A DNA stretch of 64,000 nt from Butyrivibrio sp. XPD2002. GTDB lineage: Bacteria; Bacillota; Clostridia; Lachnospirales; Lachnospiraceae. The translations under genes were made by a program, and so were the position numbers. The stretch spans positions 54,075-118,074 of the forward strand of contig NZ_AUIY01000019.1 in assembly GCF_000423945.1 (NCBI RefSeq), in the 5' to 3' direction. Positions 10,222 through 18,884 of this stretch are shown here, piece after piece. Position 1 is the first letter of the stretch. Each line of letters begins with the position of its first letter. The notes under the pieces are model-generated. The model was not told the DNA's origin. It did no database searches and was given only the letters and a program-made list of their open reading frames with translations.

Positions 10222-12327
10222 TTACATACGGAAGAAGTTGGTAGACCAGAATGCTTCCTCGTTCACCGCTGTTATTCTGTTGTACTGTAGTACAACTGCA
10301 GAATCACTGCCATAAGCCCTTACAAGCTTACCGTTTTTAACAGTATAGCTTAAGGGGTCTGTTGTAAAGCCTTTATTATTGCTTTCCATGACTCTTATAA
10401 GTCTGGCCTCATCAGGAATACCAAGGGGTGCGAGACTTATCTCGTTGACAGTGAGGTACTCATTTGTGTTTATGACCACAACCGTAGCGCTGATTCTGTT
10501 AAAGCGCCCAAAAGCGAGAACTCCGTCTCCGGCATCAAGTCGCACGATTGAACCGGTTTTCAGCTCCACACTTGTCTTGTGGATATGGATCATCTCCTTG
10601 TGGAAGCGGATCATTTCCTGATCCTCTGTTCCCCAGGGATATGTTCTTCTGTTATCAGGGTCTGTAAAGCCGCACATTCCCGCTTCATCGCCATAGTATA
10701 TAGTCGGTGCTCCGGGCCAGGTCATCTGAACGGTGACAGCCTGCCTCATCACGGCCTTTCTCACGCCCTCTTCAGCAGCTATAAAGCCCTTAGTTCCACA
10801 TCTTCCAACCACATGGTTCGTCCTAGTCAGGAATCTGGAGTGATCGTGGTTAGAGAGCTCGTTCATGGCTACCAGAGCAGATTCCTGAACGAAGTTATCC
10901 GCTCCTGCTGTAATCATCGTATCCCAGAATCTGTTTACATCTCCTATCAGCTCACCATGGAACTCATCGCTGTGCTTCTCCATTCCTGTGAGGAAATAGG
11001 TCAGGGGCTCCATGAAGGCGTCATAGTTCATCACGCTGTCCCATTCGCCGCCCTTTAACCATTCATGGGCACTTCCATAATGCTCAGCGAGAATAAGCGC
11101 ATCAGGATTGGCCTCCTTTACAGCCTCTCTGAACTTCTTCCAGAAGCTGTGATTGTACTCGGAGGAATGACCAAGGTCCGCAGCCACGTCAAGACGCCAT
11201 CCGTCTGCATAGTAAGGAGCAGAAACCCACTTCCTTCCGATGTCTAAGATATAATTCTCCAGCTTTTTGGAGCCTTCGTAATTAAGCTTGGGAAGAGTAT
11301 CATAGCCCCACCAGCCCTCATAGTTATTGTTGTAGGGCCACTCTCCTCCGTAGAAGCTGAAATAATCGTGATAGGGGCTGTTCTTGGCTATATAAGCGCC
11401 GGGCTCATACCCACGGGCATTCTCATATATGCGCTCCTTATCCATCCACTTGTTGAATGAACCGCAGTGATTGAATACGCCGTCAAGAATAACCCTTATT
11501 CCGCGCTTATGGGCCTCCGATACCACCTTTGCAAAAAGTGCATCAGACGCCTCTAAATTCTCTTTATTTGTAACCCTGTCTATATAACAGGTGGCATTTC
11601 TGTTTTCATCATTCTCTTCCAGCAGATCGCCGTTATCCGTGATGATAACTCCGAAATGAGGATCGATATGATCATAGTCCTGCGTATCGTACTTATGACA
11701 TGATGGCGACACAAACAGAGGATTGAAATATATAACCTCTATTCCAAGGTCCTTAAGATAATCAAGCTTATCAAGAACGCCCTGAAGGTCTCCGCCGTAG
11801 AACTCTCTTATATTCCCGTCAGGATCCGGGTATTTTTTCCAGTTGGTAACCTGAATGCTTCGGCCGCCAACATATTTGTATTCGTCTGTTAAAACATCAT
11901 TGGATGGATCACCGTTTCTGAATCTATCCACGAAAATCTGGTACATTACTGCGCCCTTGGCCCAGTCCGGTGTCTCATACCCAAGTATCATTCTGAATTT
12001 ATAGTAATCCGGAACGGAGAAGCTCACTCCCCTTCTGTCATAGTAGAGTGTCTCTCCATCCCCTTCAATTCTGAAATAGTAATATATTGTATCGCTGTTC
12101 TCTGGAATCTTTTCCTTGAATAAGTAGTAGTCGTAACCATCCTCGGAGTGGTGCTTCTTCATCTCTTCTTCTACAAGCTGAACACCATTCCTGTAAACAA
12201 GTATTACCTTTTTTGCATCATCCTGTCCGCATCGGAAATGCAAAAACACTGTACTGCCGGACTTGGGATGCGGCGGCTGAAGAAAGTCCAGTGTCATATC
12301 ATGGAACAGTCTGTCCCTTCTAATCAT
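10222..12327 (-). CDS. Glycoside hydrolase family 13 enzyme (neopullulanase/cyclomaltodextrinase type)
   Basis: The 701-residue protein has an N-terminal beta-sandwich (about 1-115, CBM34-like), a GH13 TIM barrel and a C-terminal beta domain. Conserved regions are visible: region I DGVFNH near 282-287, nucleophile Asp380 in GWRLDVA, acid/base Glu415 in ILAEHYG, and Asp495 in SNHDHSR. No signal peptide is present, so it should act in the cytosol on imported maltodextrins, cyclodextrins or pullulan fragments. AAGGAG lies before the ATG. It is the first gene of an operon with two envelope glycosyltransferase-like proteins, an unusual partner for a catabolic amylase. Confidence 0.9.
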   Translation of the reverse strand: MIRRDRLFHDMTLDFLQPPHPKSGSTVFLHFRCGQDDAKKVILVYRNGVQLVEEEMKKHHSEDGYDYYLFKEKIPENSDTIYYYFRIEGDGETLYYDRRGVSFSVPDYYKFRMILGYETPDWAKGAVMYQIFVDRFRNGDPSNDVLTDEYKYVGGRSIQVTNWKKYPDPDGNIREFYGGDLQGVLDKLDYLKDLGIEVIYFNPLFVSPSCHKYDTQDYDHIDPHFGVIITDNGDLLEENDENRNATCYIDRVTNKENLEASDALFAKVVSEAHKRGIRVILDGVFNHCGSFNKWMDKERIYENARGYEPGAYIAKNSPYHDYFSFYGGEWPYNNNYEGWWGYDTLPKLNYEGSKKLENYILDIGRKWVSAPYYADGWRLDVAADLGHSSEYNHSFWKKFREAVKEANPDALILAEHYGSAHEWLKGGEWDSVMNYDAFMEPLTYFLTGMEKHSDEFHGELIGDVNRFWDTMITAGADNFVQESALVAMNELSNHDHSRFLTRTNHVVGRCGTKGFIAAEEGVRKAVMRQAVTVQMTWPGAPTIYYGDEAGMCGFTDPDNRRTYPWGTEDQEMIRFHKEMIHIHKTSVELKTGSIVRLDAGDGVLAFGRFNRISATVVVINTNEYLTVNEISLAPLGIPDEARLIRVMESNNKGFTTDPLSYTVKNGKLVRAYGSDSAVVLQYNRITAVNEEAFWSTNFFRM

Positions 12328-12347
12328 AAAAAATTCTCCTTGAAATG

Positions 12348-12380
12348 AAAAAAAGACAGCTTAGGGTTGCTGTCTTTTTT
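12348..12380 (-). terminator. Intrinsic terminator, possibly bidirectional
   Basis: A ten-base stem (AAAAGACAGC with GCTGTCTTTT) closes an eight-base loop and is followed on the minus strand by a run of T. It lies 150 bases beyond the ftsH stop codon and ends about 20 bases before the GH13 start codon. The intervening 153 bases hold an AT-rich stretch with a TATAAT at 12442-12447 (minus strand) but no clear -35 match. Either the terminator insulates ftsH from the GH13 operon, or it acts as a leader hairpin of that operon. Confidence 0.75.
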
Positions 12381-12533
12381 AGAGAAGGTATTTCTTTCTT
12401 ATGGGTATAGCAAAAAACTTTAATGTATTGGGGGTTACGTGATTATATTAGCACCGCTCTCTTTTCCGGTAAATACTCACGTTTCACAAAATAACTAAAA
12501 CCCCTTGCCCATTTTTGTATATTTTGCACAAGC

Positions 12534-14408
12534 TTAGATTTTTTCAGCCAGTGCTGCTATGTCTTCCCTTAGTGAAACAGCAGGGTGAGAAGCGAAAAGT
12601 TCTTCAAACTCCTCGCGACCTATTTTTTCTTTTTCAATCAAAAGTGCAGAACTGGAATGAAGAATATCCTCATAGGATCTTATGATCTCCTTAGCCTTTG
12701 CATAGCAAAGATCAATAATATCCTTGACCTGCTTATCAATTTCACCTGCCATCAGCTCAGAATTTCTCTTGTTATGCTGAATATCGTAGCCGATGAAAAC
12801 GTCCTCTTCCTGCTCGTTGTAATTGATGATACCGATCTTCTTTGACATGCCGTATACGGTAACCATCTTTCTCGCTTCACTTGTTGCCTTCTGAATATCA
12901 CTTGAAGCTCCTGTGGTAATATCACCAAAGATAATCTCCTCGGCAATTCTTCCACCAAGAACAACCATAATCTCCTGAAGCATCTTGCCCTTTGTAAGGA
13001 ACATCTCGTCCTTCTCAGGGAGAGGCATTGTGTAGCCTGCTGCTCCCATACCTGTAGGAATAACTGATACGGTGTAGACAGGTCCTACATCAGGAAGTAC
13101 ATGATAAAGTATCGCATGACCTGACTCATGATATGCAGTGATCTTCTTTTCCTTGTCGGAAATGATGTGGCTGTGCTTCTCGGTTCCTATTCCAACCTGA
13201 ACAAATGCCTTCTGGATATCATTCTGTTTGATATAGGTGCGGTCATCCATAGCTGCATTGATAGCTGCTTCATTAAGCAGGTTCTCAAGATCAGCACCTG
13301 TAAAGCCGGCTGTTGTCTGAGCGATATCCTTAAGTACTACATCCTCGCCAAGCGGCTTGTTTCTTGCATGTACCTTGAGGATCTCCTCTCTTCCCCTTAC
13401 ATCAGGACGGGCAACAGTAATCTTTCTGTCGAAACGTCCGGGGCGAAGGATAGCGGGATCAAGAATATCTACGCGGTTTGTAGCCGCCATTACTATGATT
13501 CCCTCATTAACTCCAAAACCGTCCATCTCAACAAGGAGCTGGTTCAGAGTCTGCTCACGCTCATCGTGGCCACCGCCCATACCTGTACCACGGCGTCTTG
13601 CAACTGCATCTATCTCATCAATGAAGATGATACAGGGTGAATTTTTCTTAGCATCTGAGAACAGGTCTCTTACTCTGGAAGCACCAACACCGACGAACAT
13701 CTCAACGAAGTCAGAACCGGAAATGCTAAAGAAGGGAACACCTGCTTCTCCTGCGACAGCTCTTGCAAGAAGAGTCTTACCTGTTCCGGGAGCACCCTCT
13801 AAGAGAACACCCTTAGGAATCCTCGCACCGACCCTGGTAAACTTTCCTGCATCCTTCAGAAATTCGATGATCTCTGTAAGCTGCTCTTTTTCCTCAACAA
13901 GACCTGCTACGTCTGAAAGCTTGATCTTGTTGTCATCTCCTGTTGAAAGACGAGCTCTGCTCTTACCGAAGTTCATCATACGGCTGTTACCGGATGACTG
14001 CCCCTGAGCATTGTTCATCATCACAAACAGGAAGGTAATAACAAACAAACCAACCAGTATCGGAATGATACTGCTGATCAGCAGATTCTCGCTTGGTACA
14101 TCCCTCACTACAGGATCTATACCATTGCTGACAAGAATCTCCTCAATTACTGAAACATCAGTTGCGTACAGAACCTTGTCCTGTCCGTCGGCAAGTGTAA
14201 TCTGAACCACACCTGTAGGTGTCTCACGGTTAGGTATAATAACCGCAGATAACAGCTTCCCGCTTTCAACATCCTGTTCCAATTGTCCTCTCGTATAGGC
14301 CGTGTCCGAAGACTGGATTCTTCCTTTCCCGTACTCAAGGAAGGCCAAGGCCAGAAGGAGAACGATAATAAGCCCAAAGTAGAAACTAAATCCCCTGCTT
14401 TTATTCAC
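12534..14408 (-). CDS. ftsH: ATP-dependent zinc metalloprotease FtsH
   Basis: The product has 624 residues with the full FtsH order. An N-terminal membrane helix (about 8-25), an extracytoplasmic domain and a second helix (about 110-130) are followed by the AAA+ domain: Walker A GAPGTGKT at 205-212, Walker B IIFIDE at 260-265, and the arginine-finger region RPGRFDR. The zinc site HESGH is at 427-431. It degrades unassembled membrane proteins and regulators. The start is GTG with AAAGGGG seven bases before it; the hpt stop codon is 12 bases upstream. The tilS-hpt-ftsH order is common in Firmicutes. Confidence 0.97.
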   Translation of the reverse strand: MNKSRGFSFYFGLIIVLLLALAFLEYGKGRIQSSDTAYTRGQLEQDVESGKLLSAVIIPNRETPTGVVQITLADGQDKVLYATDVSVIEEILVSNGIDPVVRDVPSENLLISSIIPILVGLFVITFLFVMMNNAQGQSSGNSRMMNFGKSRARLSTGDDNKIKLSDVAGLVEEKEQLTEIIEFLKDAGKFTRVGARIPKGVLLEGAPGTGKTLLARAVAGEAGVPFFSISGSDFVEMFVGVGASRVRDLFSDAKKNSPCIIFIDEIDAVARRRGTGMGGGHDEREQTLNQLLVEMDGFGVNEGIIVMAATNRVDILDPAILRPGRFDRKITVARPDVRGREEILKVHARNKPLGEDVVLKDIAQTTAGFTGADLENLLNEAAINAAMDDRTYIKQNDIQKAFVQVGIGTEKHSHIISDKEKKITAYHESGHAILYHVLPDVGPVYTVSVIPTGMGAAGYTMPLPEKDEMFLTKGKMLQEIMVVLGGRIAEEIIFGDITTGASSDIQKATSEARKMVTVYGMSKKIGIINYNEQEEDVFIGYDIQHNKRNSELMAGEIDKQVKDIIDLCYAKAKEIIRSYEDILHSSSALLIEKEKIGREEFEELFASHPAVSLREDIAALAEKI

Positions 14409-14420
14409 TGTTTATCCCCT

Positions 14421-14945
14421 TTAATCGAATTCTACAACCCCAATGAAAGGAAGGTTTCTATATCTCTGATCGTAGTCAAGACCATAACCAACTACGAACT
14501 CATCAGGAATGTTGAAGCCTGTGTAATCAACCTTAACATCCATAACTCTTCTCTCAGGCTTGTCAAGAAGTGTGCAAAGCTTAATGCTTGCAGGGCCTCT
14601 GTCACCAAGCATCTTAAGAAGATAGCTGAGAGTCCTTCCGGAATCCACGATATCCTCAACTACAAGAACGTCCTTACCTGTAAGGGGTTCATCGAGATCC
14701 TTAACGATCTTAACCACGCCACTGGATTTTGTTGAAGATCCATAGCTTGAAGCTGACATAAAGTCCATAGTTACAGGAACAGTGATTCTCTTGGCAAGCT
14801 CACACATGAAGAATGTGCCGCCCTTAAGAACACATACAAGGTGTACTGTCTTACCTGCGTAATCCTTGCTGATCTGCTCTCCTATTTCCTGTATTCTCTT
14901 GTCTACTTCTTCCTCAGAAAGTAATACTCTAACTGATTCTGCCAT
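14421..14945 (-). CDS. hpt: Hypoxanthine-guanine phosphoribosyltransferase
   Basis: The enzyme salvages hypoxanthine and guanine to IMP and GMP with PRPP. I chose the ATG at 14945 (174 residues), which follows AGAGAGG by five bases and matches the usual family N-terminus. A longer frame starts at 14993 and overlaps the tilS stop codon, but its extra 16 residues are not expected for the family. Key parts are the LKGGTFFM loop, SSYG flexible loop, the PRPP motif EDIVDSGRT and the base-binding end FVVGYGLDY. It is co-transcribed between tilS and ftsH. Confidence 0.95.
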   Translation of the reverse strand: MAESVRVLLSEEEVDKRIQEIGEQISKDYAGKTVHLVCVLKGGTFFMCELAKRITVPVTMDFMSASSYGSSTKSSGVVKIVKDLDEPLTGKDVLVVEDIVDSGRTLSYLLKMLGDRGPASIKLCTLLDKPERRVMDVKVDYTGFNIPDEFVVGYGLDYDQRYRNLPFIGVVEFD

Positions 14946-14989
14946 AATTACCTCTCTTCCGGAAATGTCATACACTCCGTCTTTCTTAA

Positions 14990-16417
14990 TCATTTTATTA
15001 CTGTTACTTCCAAAACTCTGTCTGAATCATCACCAAGCTTGTAGAAATCGCCTATACGGTATCCGGGAATCCAGAGAACATTACCCCCGTCAGCCAGTAT
15101 ATAGAGCTCATCTCTTTTGTTAATTGGGATCTTTTCGTCTATCATGAATTTCTTCAGTTTTTTATTTCCATTTCCGACCGAAATGATGTCTCCAGTCCTT
15201 CGTGTTCGGAATTGCAAACTATTATTTATTTTATCATAATTAAACCATTTAGTATATTCAGTTGTCGGTATTTTGAATGAGCTTTTATAGGGAAAAACCC
15301 TTAAGTTTACCAACCCCAGATTTGGAATTTCCTTCTCAAGAATATCCCCGCTCTCCATTTTACTAAGGTCAAGCTCTATACTCTCATTATGAGATAATTT
15401 CTCATCTGATTCAAAGTAAAAATAAAGTTTCCCATAGTTTCTTACTGCTTTTATCCCATATGGGAGGCTTAACATTGCTGAACCGTCCGTGCTAAGCACC
15501 ATTCCGGACAGTTCCTGTATGTGTACGGACTGAATATCCTTCACATGGGGATACAGCAGATGTATTCCCTTTATTATCAGCCTCTCCCTGATTATCTCAG
15601 GTACCGTTGCAAGTACAATGCAGTCAAGAACCACTTCCTCCTTAGAACTCTCTATCAGCCAGTTTTTAACGGCCAGAGCCTGCTCCTCAAGGAAATCATC
15701 AATCTTTGCAAGATACTCCGCCGTTTCAGCCACATGTATGTCTGCCCTGGGATTTATCTGCTCCCTTGCCACGGGAATGATATTGTGCCTAATCCTGTTT
15801 CTGGTGTATTCATCCGTAAAATTACTGTTGTCAGTACAGTGCTCATACCCCTTTTCCGAAAGGTACTTCTCTATCTCATCCCTTCCCGTCATGATAAGCG
15901 GCCTTATGAGCTCAAAGCCTTCCCTTGTCCCTCTGGCTCTTATTCCTGACAGCCCCTTTATCCTGCTGCCTCTGAAAAGATTGTGTAGTACTGTCTCCGC
16001 CTGATCATTTCTGTTGTGAGCCGTTGCGATTTTCACAGGCTTTCCTGTCTTTCTTGATATCTCTCCTGCTATATCACAAAAAGCCCTGTATCTTTCGTTT
16101 CTACCGGCTTCTTCCTCGGAATACGCCGCCTCCTTAGTAATTTCCGGAATGTTTATATCTCTTCTGTAAAACGGAACATCCCATTTTTTACACAGCTCTT
16201 CCACAAAAACCGCTTCACCCTCTGCGGCCTCTCGTATCATGTGGTTAATGTGTACGACATACAGGCTAAATCCAAAATCCTCTCTCAGCTCGCACAGAGT
16301 ATGAAAAAGGCAGACAGAATCAGCTCCACCGGAAACGCCGGCAAGTATTATCTCTCCGCCCGTAATTAGCTTCTCGCCTTTTATAAATTTTTTTAATTCT
16401 TCTGTCAGAGTATTCAT
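14990..16417 (-). CDS. tilS: tRNA(Ile)-lysidine synthase TilS
   Basis: TilS attaches lysine to C34 of the AUA-reading tRNA-Ile, which sets both its charging and codon specificity. The N-terminal PP-loop ATPase motif SGGADS is at about residues 29-34, with HNRNDQAET and FRGSRIKGLSG further in; the C-terminal TilS domain follows. I place the start at the ATG at 16417 (475 residues). A longer frame begins at 16465, but its first codons would be the stem of an intrinsic terminator. No strong ribosome binding site precedes 16417. The gene overlaps the longer reading of hpt by a few bases. Confidence 0.93.
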   Translation of the reverse strand: MNTLTEELKKFIKGEKLITGGEIILAGVSGGADSVCLFHTLCELREDFGFSLYVVHINHMIREAAEGEAVFVEELCKKWDVPFYRRDINIPEITKEAAYSEEEAGRNERYRAFCDIAGEISRKTGKPVKIATAHNRNDQAETVLHNLFRGSRIKGLSGIRARGTREGFELIRPLIMTGRDEIEKYLSEKGYEHCTDNSNFTDEYTRNRIRHNIIPVAREQINPRADIHVAETAEYLAKIDDFLEEQALAVKNWLIESSKEEVVLDCIVLATVPEIIRERLIIKGIHLLYPHVKDIQSVHIQELSGMVLSTDGSAMLSLPYGIKAVRNYGKLYFYFESDEKLSHNESIELDLSKMESGDILEKEIPNLGLVNLRVFPYKSSFKIPTTEYTKWFNYDKINNSLQFRTRRTGDIISVGNGNKKLKKFMIDEKIPINKRDELYILADGGNVLWIPGYRIGDFYKLGDDSDRVLEVTVIK

Positions 16418-16425
16418 CGTTAATC

Positions 16426-16457
16426 TAAAAAGCTCCGGAAGTTTTATTTCCGGAGCT
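16426..16457 (-). terminator. Intrinsic terminator after divIC, directly before tilS
   Basis: A perfect ten-base stem (AGCTCCGGAA with TTCCGGAGCT) closes a seven-base loop and runs into five T on the minus strand. It starts 12 bases after the divIC stop codon and ends only about ten bases before the tilS start codon. It therefore looks like the end of the divIC transcript, yet leaves no room for a downstream tilS promoter. Read-through or attenuation would be needed for tilS-hpt-ftsH expression from upstream. Confidence 0.8.
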
Positions 16458-16468
16458 CTTATCACCTT

Positions 16469-16786
16469 TTAGTTTGCTGAGCTTTTATCCTTGAAAATTA
16501 TTTCTCCGGGATATACAAGACCCAGTTTTTCTTTTGCAATCTGTTCAATATACTTTCTGGTTGTTGTATACGTCTCAAATTCTGCAATTTCTTCACTGCG
16601 CTGCTGCTCTTCATCTATCTGCGCCTGCAGTGCCTCGATCTTGCTCTGATACTGGTCTCTCTTCTGCACCAGTCCAAAGCTCCTGACTAATACCACCACA
16701 AGAAGAAGTGCCACAGCAACAGTAGCCATAATCATACCGTATGTACTTTGAATACTACCTCTTTTGTACTTTGCTCTTGTTGCCAT
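16469..16786 (-). CDS. divIC: Septum formation initiator (DivIC/FtsL-like)
   Basis: This is a bitopic division protein of 105 residues: a basic N-terminus, one transmembrane helix at about 17-36, then a coiled coil (about 40-72) rich in Gln and Glu, and a short tail containing AKEKLGLVYPGEIIF, typical of DivIC. I chose the ATG at 16786, five bases after GGGGAG, over an in-frame start nine codons upstream. DivIC joins FtsL and DivIB in the septal complex that activates septal peptidoglycan synthesis. It has its own promoter and terminator in this cluster. FtsL is the main alternative name. Confidence 0.85.
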   Translation of the reverse strand: MATRAKYKRGSIQSTYGMIMATVAVALLLVVVLVRSFGLVQKRDQYQSKIEALQAQIDEEQQRSEEIAEFETYTTTRKYIEQIAKEKLGLVYPGEIIFKDKSSAN

Positions 16787-16849
16787 TTTTACTCCCCATC
16801 CGAAATTTTTCATACAAACGTTATTTCGGAGATAAAATCCTTCAATTCT

Positions 16850-16878
16850 ATTTTAGTACGCACTAAATGTACTGTCAA
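16850..16878 (-). promoter_or_regulatory. SigA-type promoter for divIC
   Basis: On the minus strand a perfect -35 TTGACA (16873-16878) is separated by 17 bases from TAAAAT (16850-16855). It lies in the 102-base gap between rqcP and divIC and points at divIC, about 55 bases upstream of its start. Confidence 0.75.
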
Positions 16879-16888
16879 ATCGCAAGGA

Positions 16889-17128
16889 TTAAATGTAACG
16901 ATAAAGCGATGACACATCCTCTTTATGGATTGTCTCCTTTACGTCCAGTACTTCGACCTTAACATCCTTGTTACCAAAGCTTATTGATATGATGTCTCCG
17001 GCCTTAACTTCAGCGCCTGCCTTGGCCACTCTGTCATTTATCATGACTCTTCCTGCATCGCAGGCGTCATTTGCTACTGTTCTTCTCTTAATAAGTCTTG
17101 TAACCTTTAAATATTTATCCAGTCTCAC
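16889..17128 (-). CDS. rqcP: S4-domain ribosome quality control protein RqcP
   Basis: The 79-residue product is a stand-alone S4 RNA-binding domain: MRLDKYLKVTRLIKRR at the N-terminus and the loop AGRVMINDRVAKAGAEVKAG. Length and position beside divIC fit RqcP (YabO), which works with RqcH on stalled 50S subunits during C-terminal alanine tailing. Hsp15 is a more distant relative. The start overlaps the end of the PEGA gene by four bases (ATGA), so it is the downstream partner in a coupled pair. Confidence 0.9.
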   Translation of the reverse strand: MRLDKYLKVTRLIKRRTVANDACDAGRVMINDRVAKAGAEVKAGDIISISFGNKDVKVEVLDVKETIHKEDVSSLYRYI

Positions 17129-18837
17129 GGTTCTCCTCCACTTACCTCTGCCGGATCTTCATCTGTTCCTCCGGGCTCTGAGGTTTTATCTTCATCTGCA
17201 GAATCACTTCCTGTGTCTGCATTTCCGCTGTCATCACTACCCTCATCCTTCTTTACAGGCACAAGTGCCGGGAATGAGTAAGTAACATTGCTCTTTTCCT
17301 TATCAATCTGGATGGTATAGCTCTTGGTCTCATAGCCATCCTTCTGAAGTGTGACCATATGCTTTCCGGGTGTCTTGGCAAAGCTTACAGGCATGATTCC
17401 CACGTAATTGCCATCAAAATATGCCTCTGCGCCTATAGGTGCATCGAAGGTCACCTTGTAGCCGATAAGCACATCCTCTTCACTTGATCCGGAGCTTGAT
17501 GAACTTGATCCATCACCTGTTGTAGCAGCACCTGAACCCTTATTTCCATCAGAGCTGTCGGAATCATCATCTTCGTCATCATCATCCGAAGCCGCCACTG
17601 TTGTTGCCGCCTCAGAGTCAACTCCTGCCGTTGTTCCGCTTGAAGCACTTGAAGAAGACTTTGATGAGTTTTTCTTCTTTGTGGAAGCGGTATCGGACGC
17701 ATTTCCATCACTCACGTTGTATCTGCTGTAATCATAGGGCTCACTTGAATAGTCGCCTGCCGCATCGCCAGATGTCACTTCATCGCTTGAAGCCTCATCC
17801 GATGAATCACCTGTGCCATCCTTTGGTTCAAGATCTATGAAAAGTGTCGCATTGGGTTCAGCCACCTTAAGCGTATGGTCCTGAGGCTCATACCCTTCTG
17901 CCATAACGTGAAGCTTATGCTTTCCATAGGTAAAGGTATAAGGCACCTCTGACAGAATCTCATCTCCATCCACAAATATTCTTGCGGTAGAAGGTGTAAC
18001 CACAAAGGTGACATTTCCTTCCTTTATCGGCTCTACCTCAGCTACGCTGGTATCTATTACAGTCTCTTCATTTCGGTTTACAACTATCTCAGATGAAAAC
18101 TTCGCACCATTTCCAAGAATGCTGACATTGTAATTACCCTCAGGAGCGCTAATCAGCATATTGGGGGTAATCTTACGAATTACCTCCTTGTCCAGCTCAA
18201 TCCAGGCACCCACAAGGCTCCTGTCATTAACTCTGTCAGAAGACAGGCTCACATAGCCGTGTCCCCTTGTGACCACTATGCTGTAGATTTCTTTATCTAT
18301 TCCGCTGACACGAATCGTATCAGTCATAAGGATATCTTCCGGGTTAACCGACTGTCCGTCTGATATTATCAGTGTCTTGGGTGTTATATGAAAAACTGTG
18401 CCGTTTACCTTTGCTGTCTCATCGTCACTTACAAGGTCAAAATTATTGACCTCTTCCTCCACCCAGGCATCGTCTGAAATTATCAGTGAATTAAGGTGCT
18501 TCACACCCTTTAAGAAGGTGATATCAACCACCTGTCCAACCTCAAGCCTTGATGCCGACATCGGTCTTCCATGAATGTCATATATCATGGAAGTGTTGTC
18601 GTAACTTAAGGTATAGTTTTTACCAATGTCGTGATTTCTGAACTGTATAGTCTTGGAATATGTATTGACCTGCTTTACAGATGCCGTGTCTGCAGAATCG
18701 TACTTACCAAGCAGGGAAACCCTGACCTTGGCATCCTCTGTTATAACCGATTCCGTAGCGCACACACTTAGCGGCTGCTGCATTGTAAATGCCACCGCCA
18801 GCAGCAGTATGAAGAATCTCTGAAATTTATTTTTCAT
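17125..18837 (-). CDS. Secreted PEGA-domain protein
   Basis: The product has 570 residues with a signal peptide (about 1-28, ending near VCA). A beta-rich region (30-270) precedes two PEGA domains, at about 273-338 and 463-530, each with the family's G-Y-E-P or G-Y-E-T turn (MAEGYEPQDH, QKDGYETKSY). Between them is a linker of roughly 120 residues made of Ser, Asp, Gly and Ala, and the tail is again acidic. PEGA domains occur in surface proteins; no catalytic motif is visible. There is no LPXTG or lipobox, so how it is held at the surface is unclear. It sits between cca and rqcP. Confidence 0.8.
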   Translation of the reverse strand: MKNKFQRFFILLLAVAFTMQQPLSVCATESVITEDAKVRVSLLGKYDSADTASVKQVNTYSKTIQFRNHDIGKNYTLSYDNTSMIYDIHGRPMSASRLEVGQVVDITFLKGVKHLNSLIISDDAWVEEEVNNFDLVSDDETAKVNGTVFHITPKTLIISDGQSVNPEDILMTDTIRVSGIDKEIYSIVVTRGHGYVSLSSDRVNDRSLVGAWIELDKEVIRKITPNMLISAPEGNYNVSILGNGAKFSSEIVVNRNEETVIDTSVAEVEPIKEGNVTFVVTPSTARIFVDGDEILSEVPYTFTYGKHKLHVMAEGYEPQDHTLKVAEPNATLFIDLEPKDGTGDSSDEASSDEVTSGDAAGDYSSEPYDYSRYNVSDGNASDTASTKKKNSSKSSSSASSGTTAGVDSEAATTVAASDDDDEDDDSDSSDGNKGSGAATTGDGSSSSSSGSSEEDVLIGYKVTFDAPIGAEAYFDGNYVGIMPVSFAKTPGKHMVTLQKDGYETKSYTIQIDKEKSNVTYSFPALVPVKKDEGSDDSGNADTGSDSADEDKTSEPGGTDEDPAEVSGGEP

Positions 18838-18884
18838 AAGTCTTCCCCCTTTTCCAAAAATACTTTTGGAAATAACCCCAAGCT

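Noticed and set aside
13357..14007. Long plus-strand open frame opposite ftsH
   Set aside because: It lies wholly antisense to ftsH, has a low-complexity basic product and no ribosome binding site.
14946..14993. Upstream start of hpt overlapping tilS
   Set aside because: The extra 16 residues are not usual in the family and the inner ATG has a good ribosome binding site.
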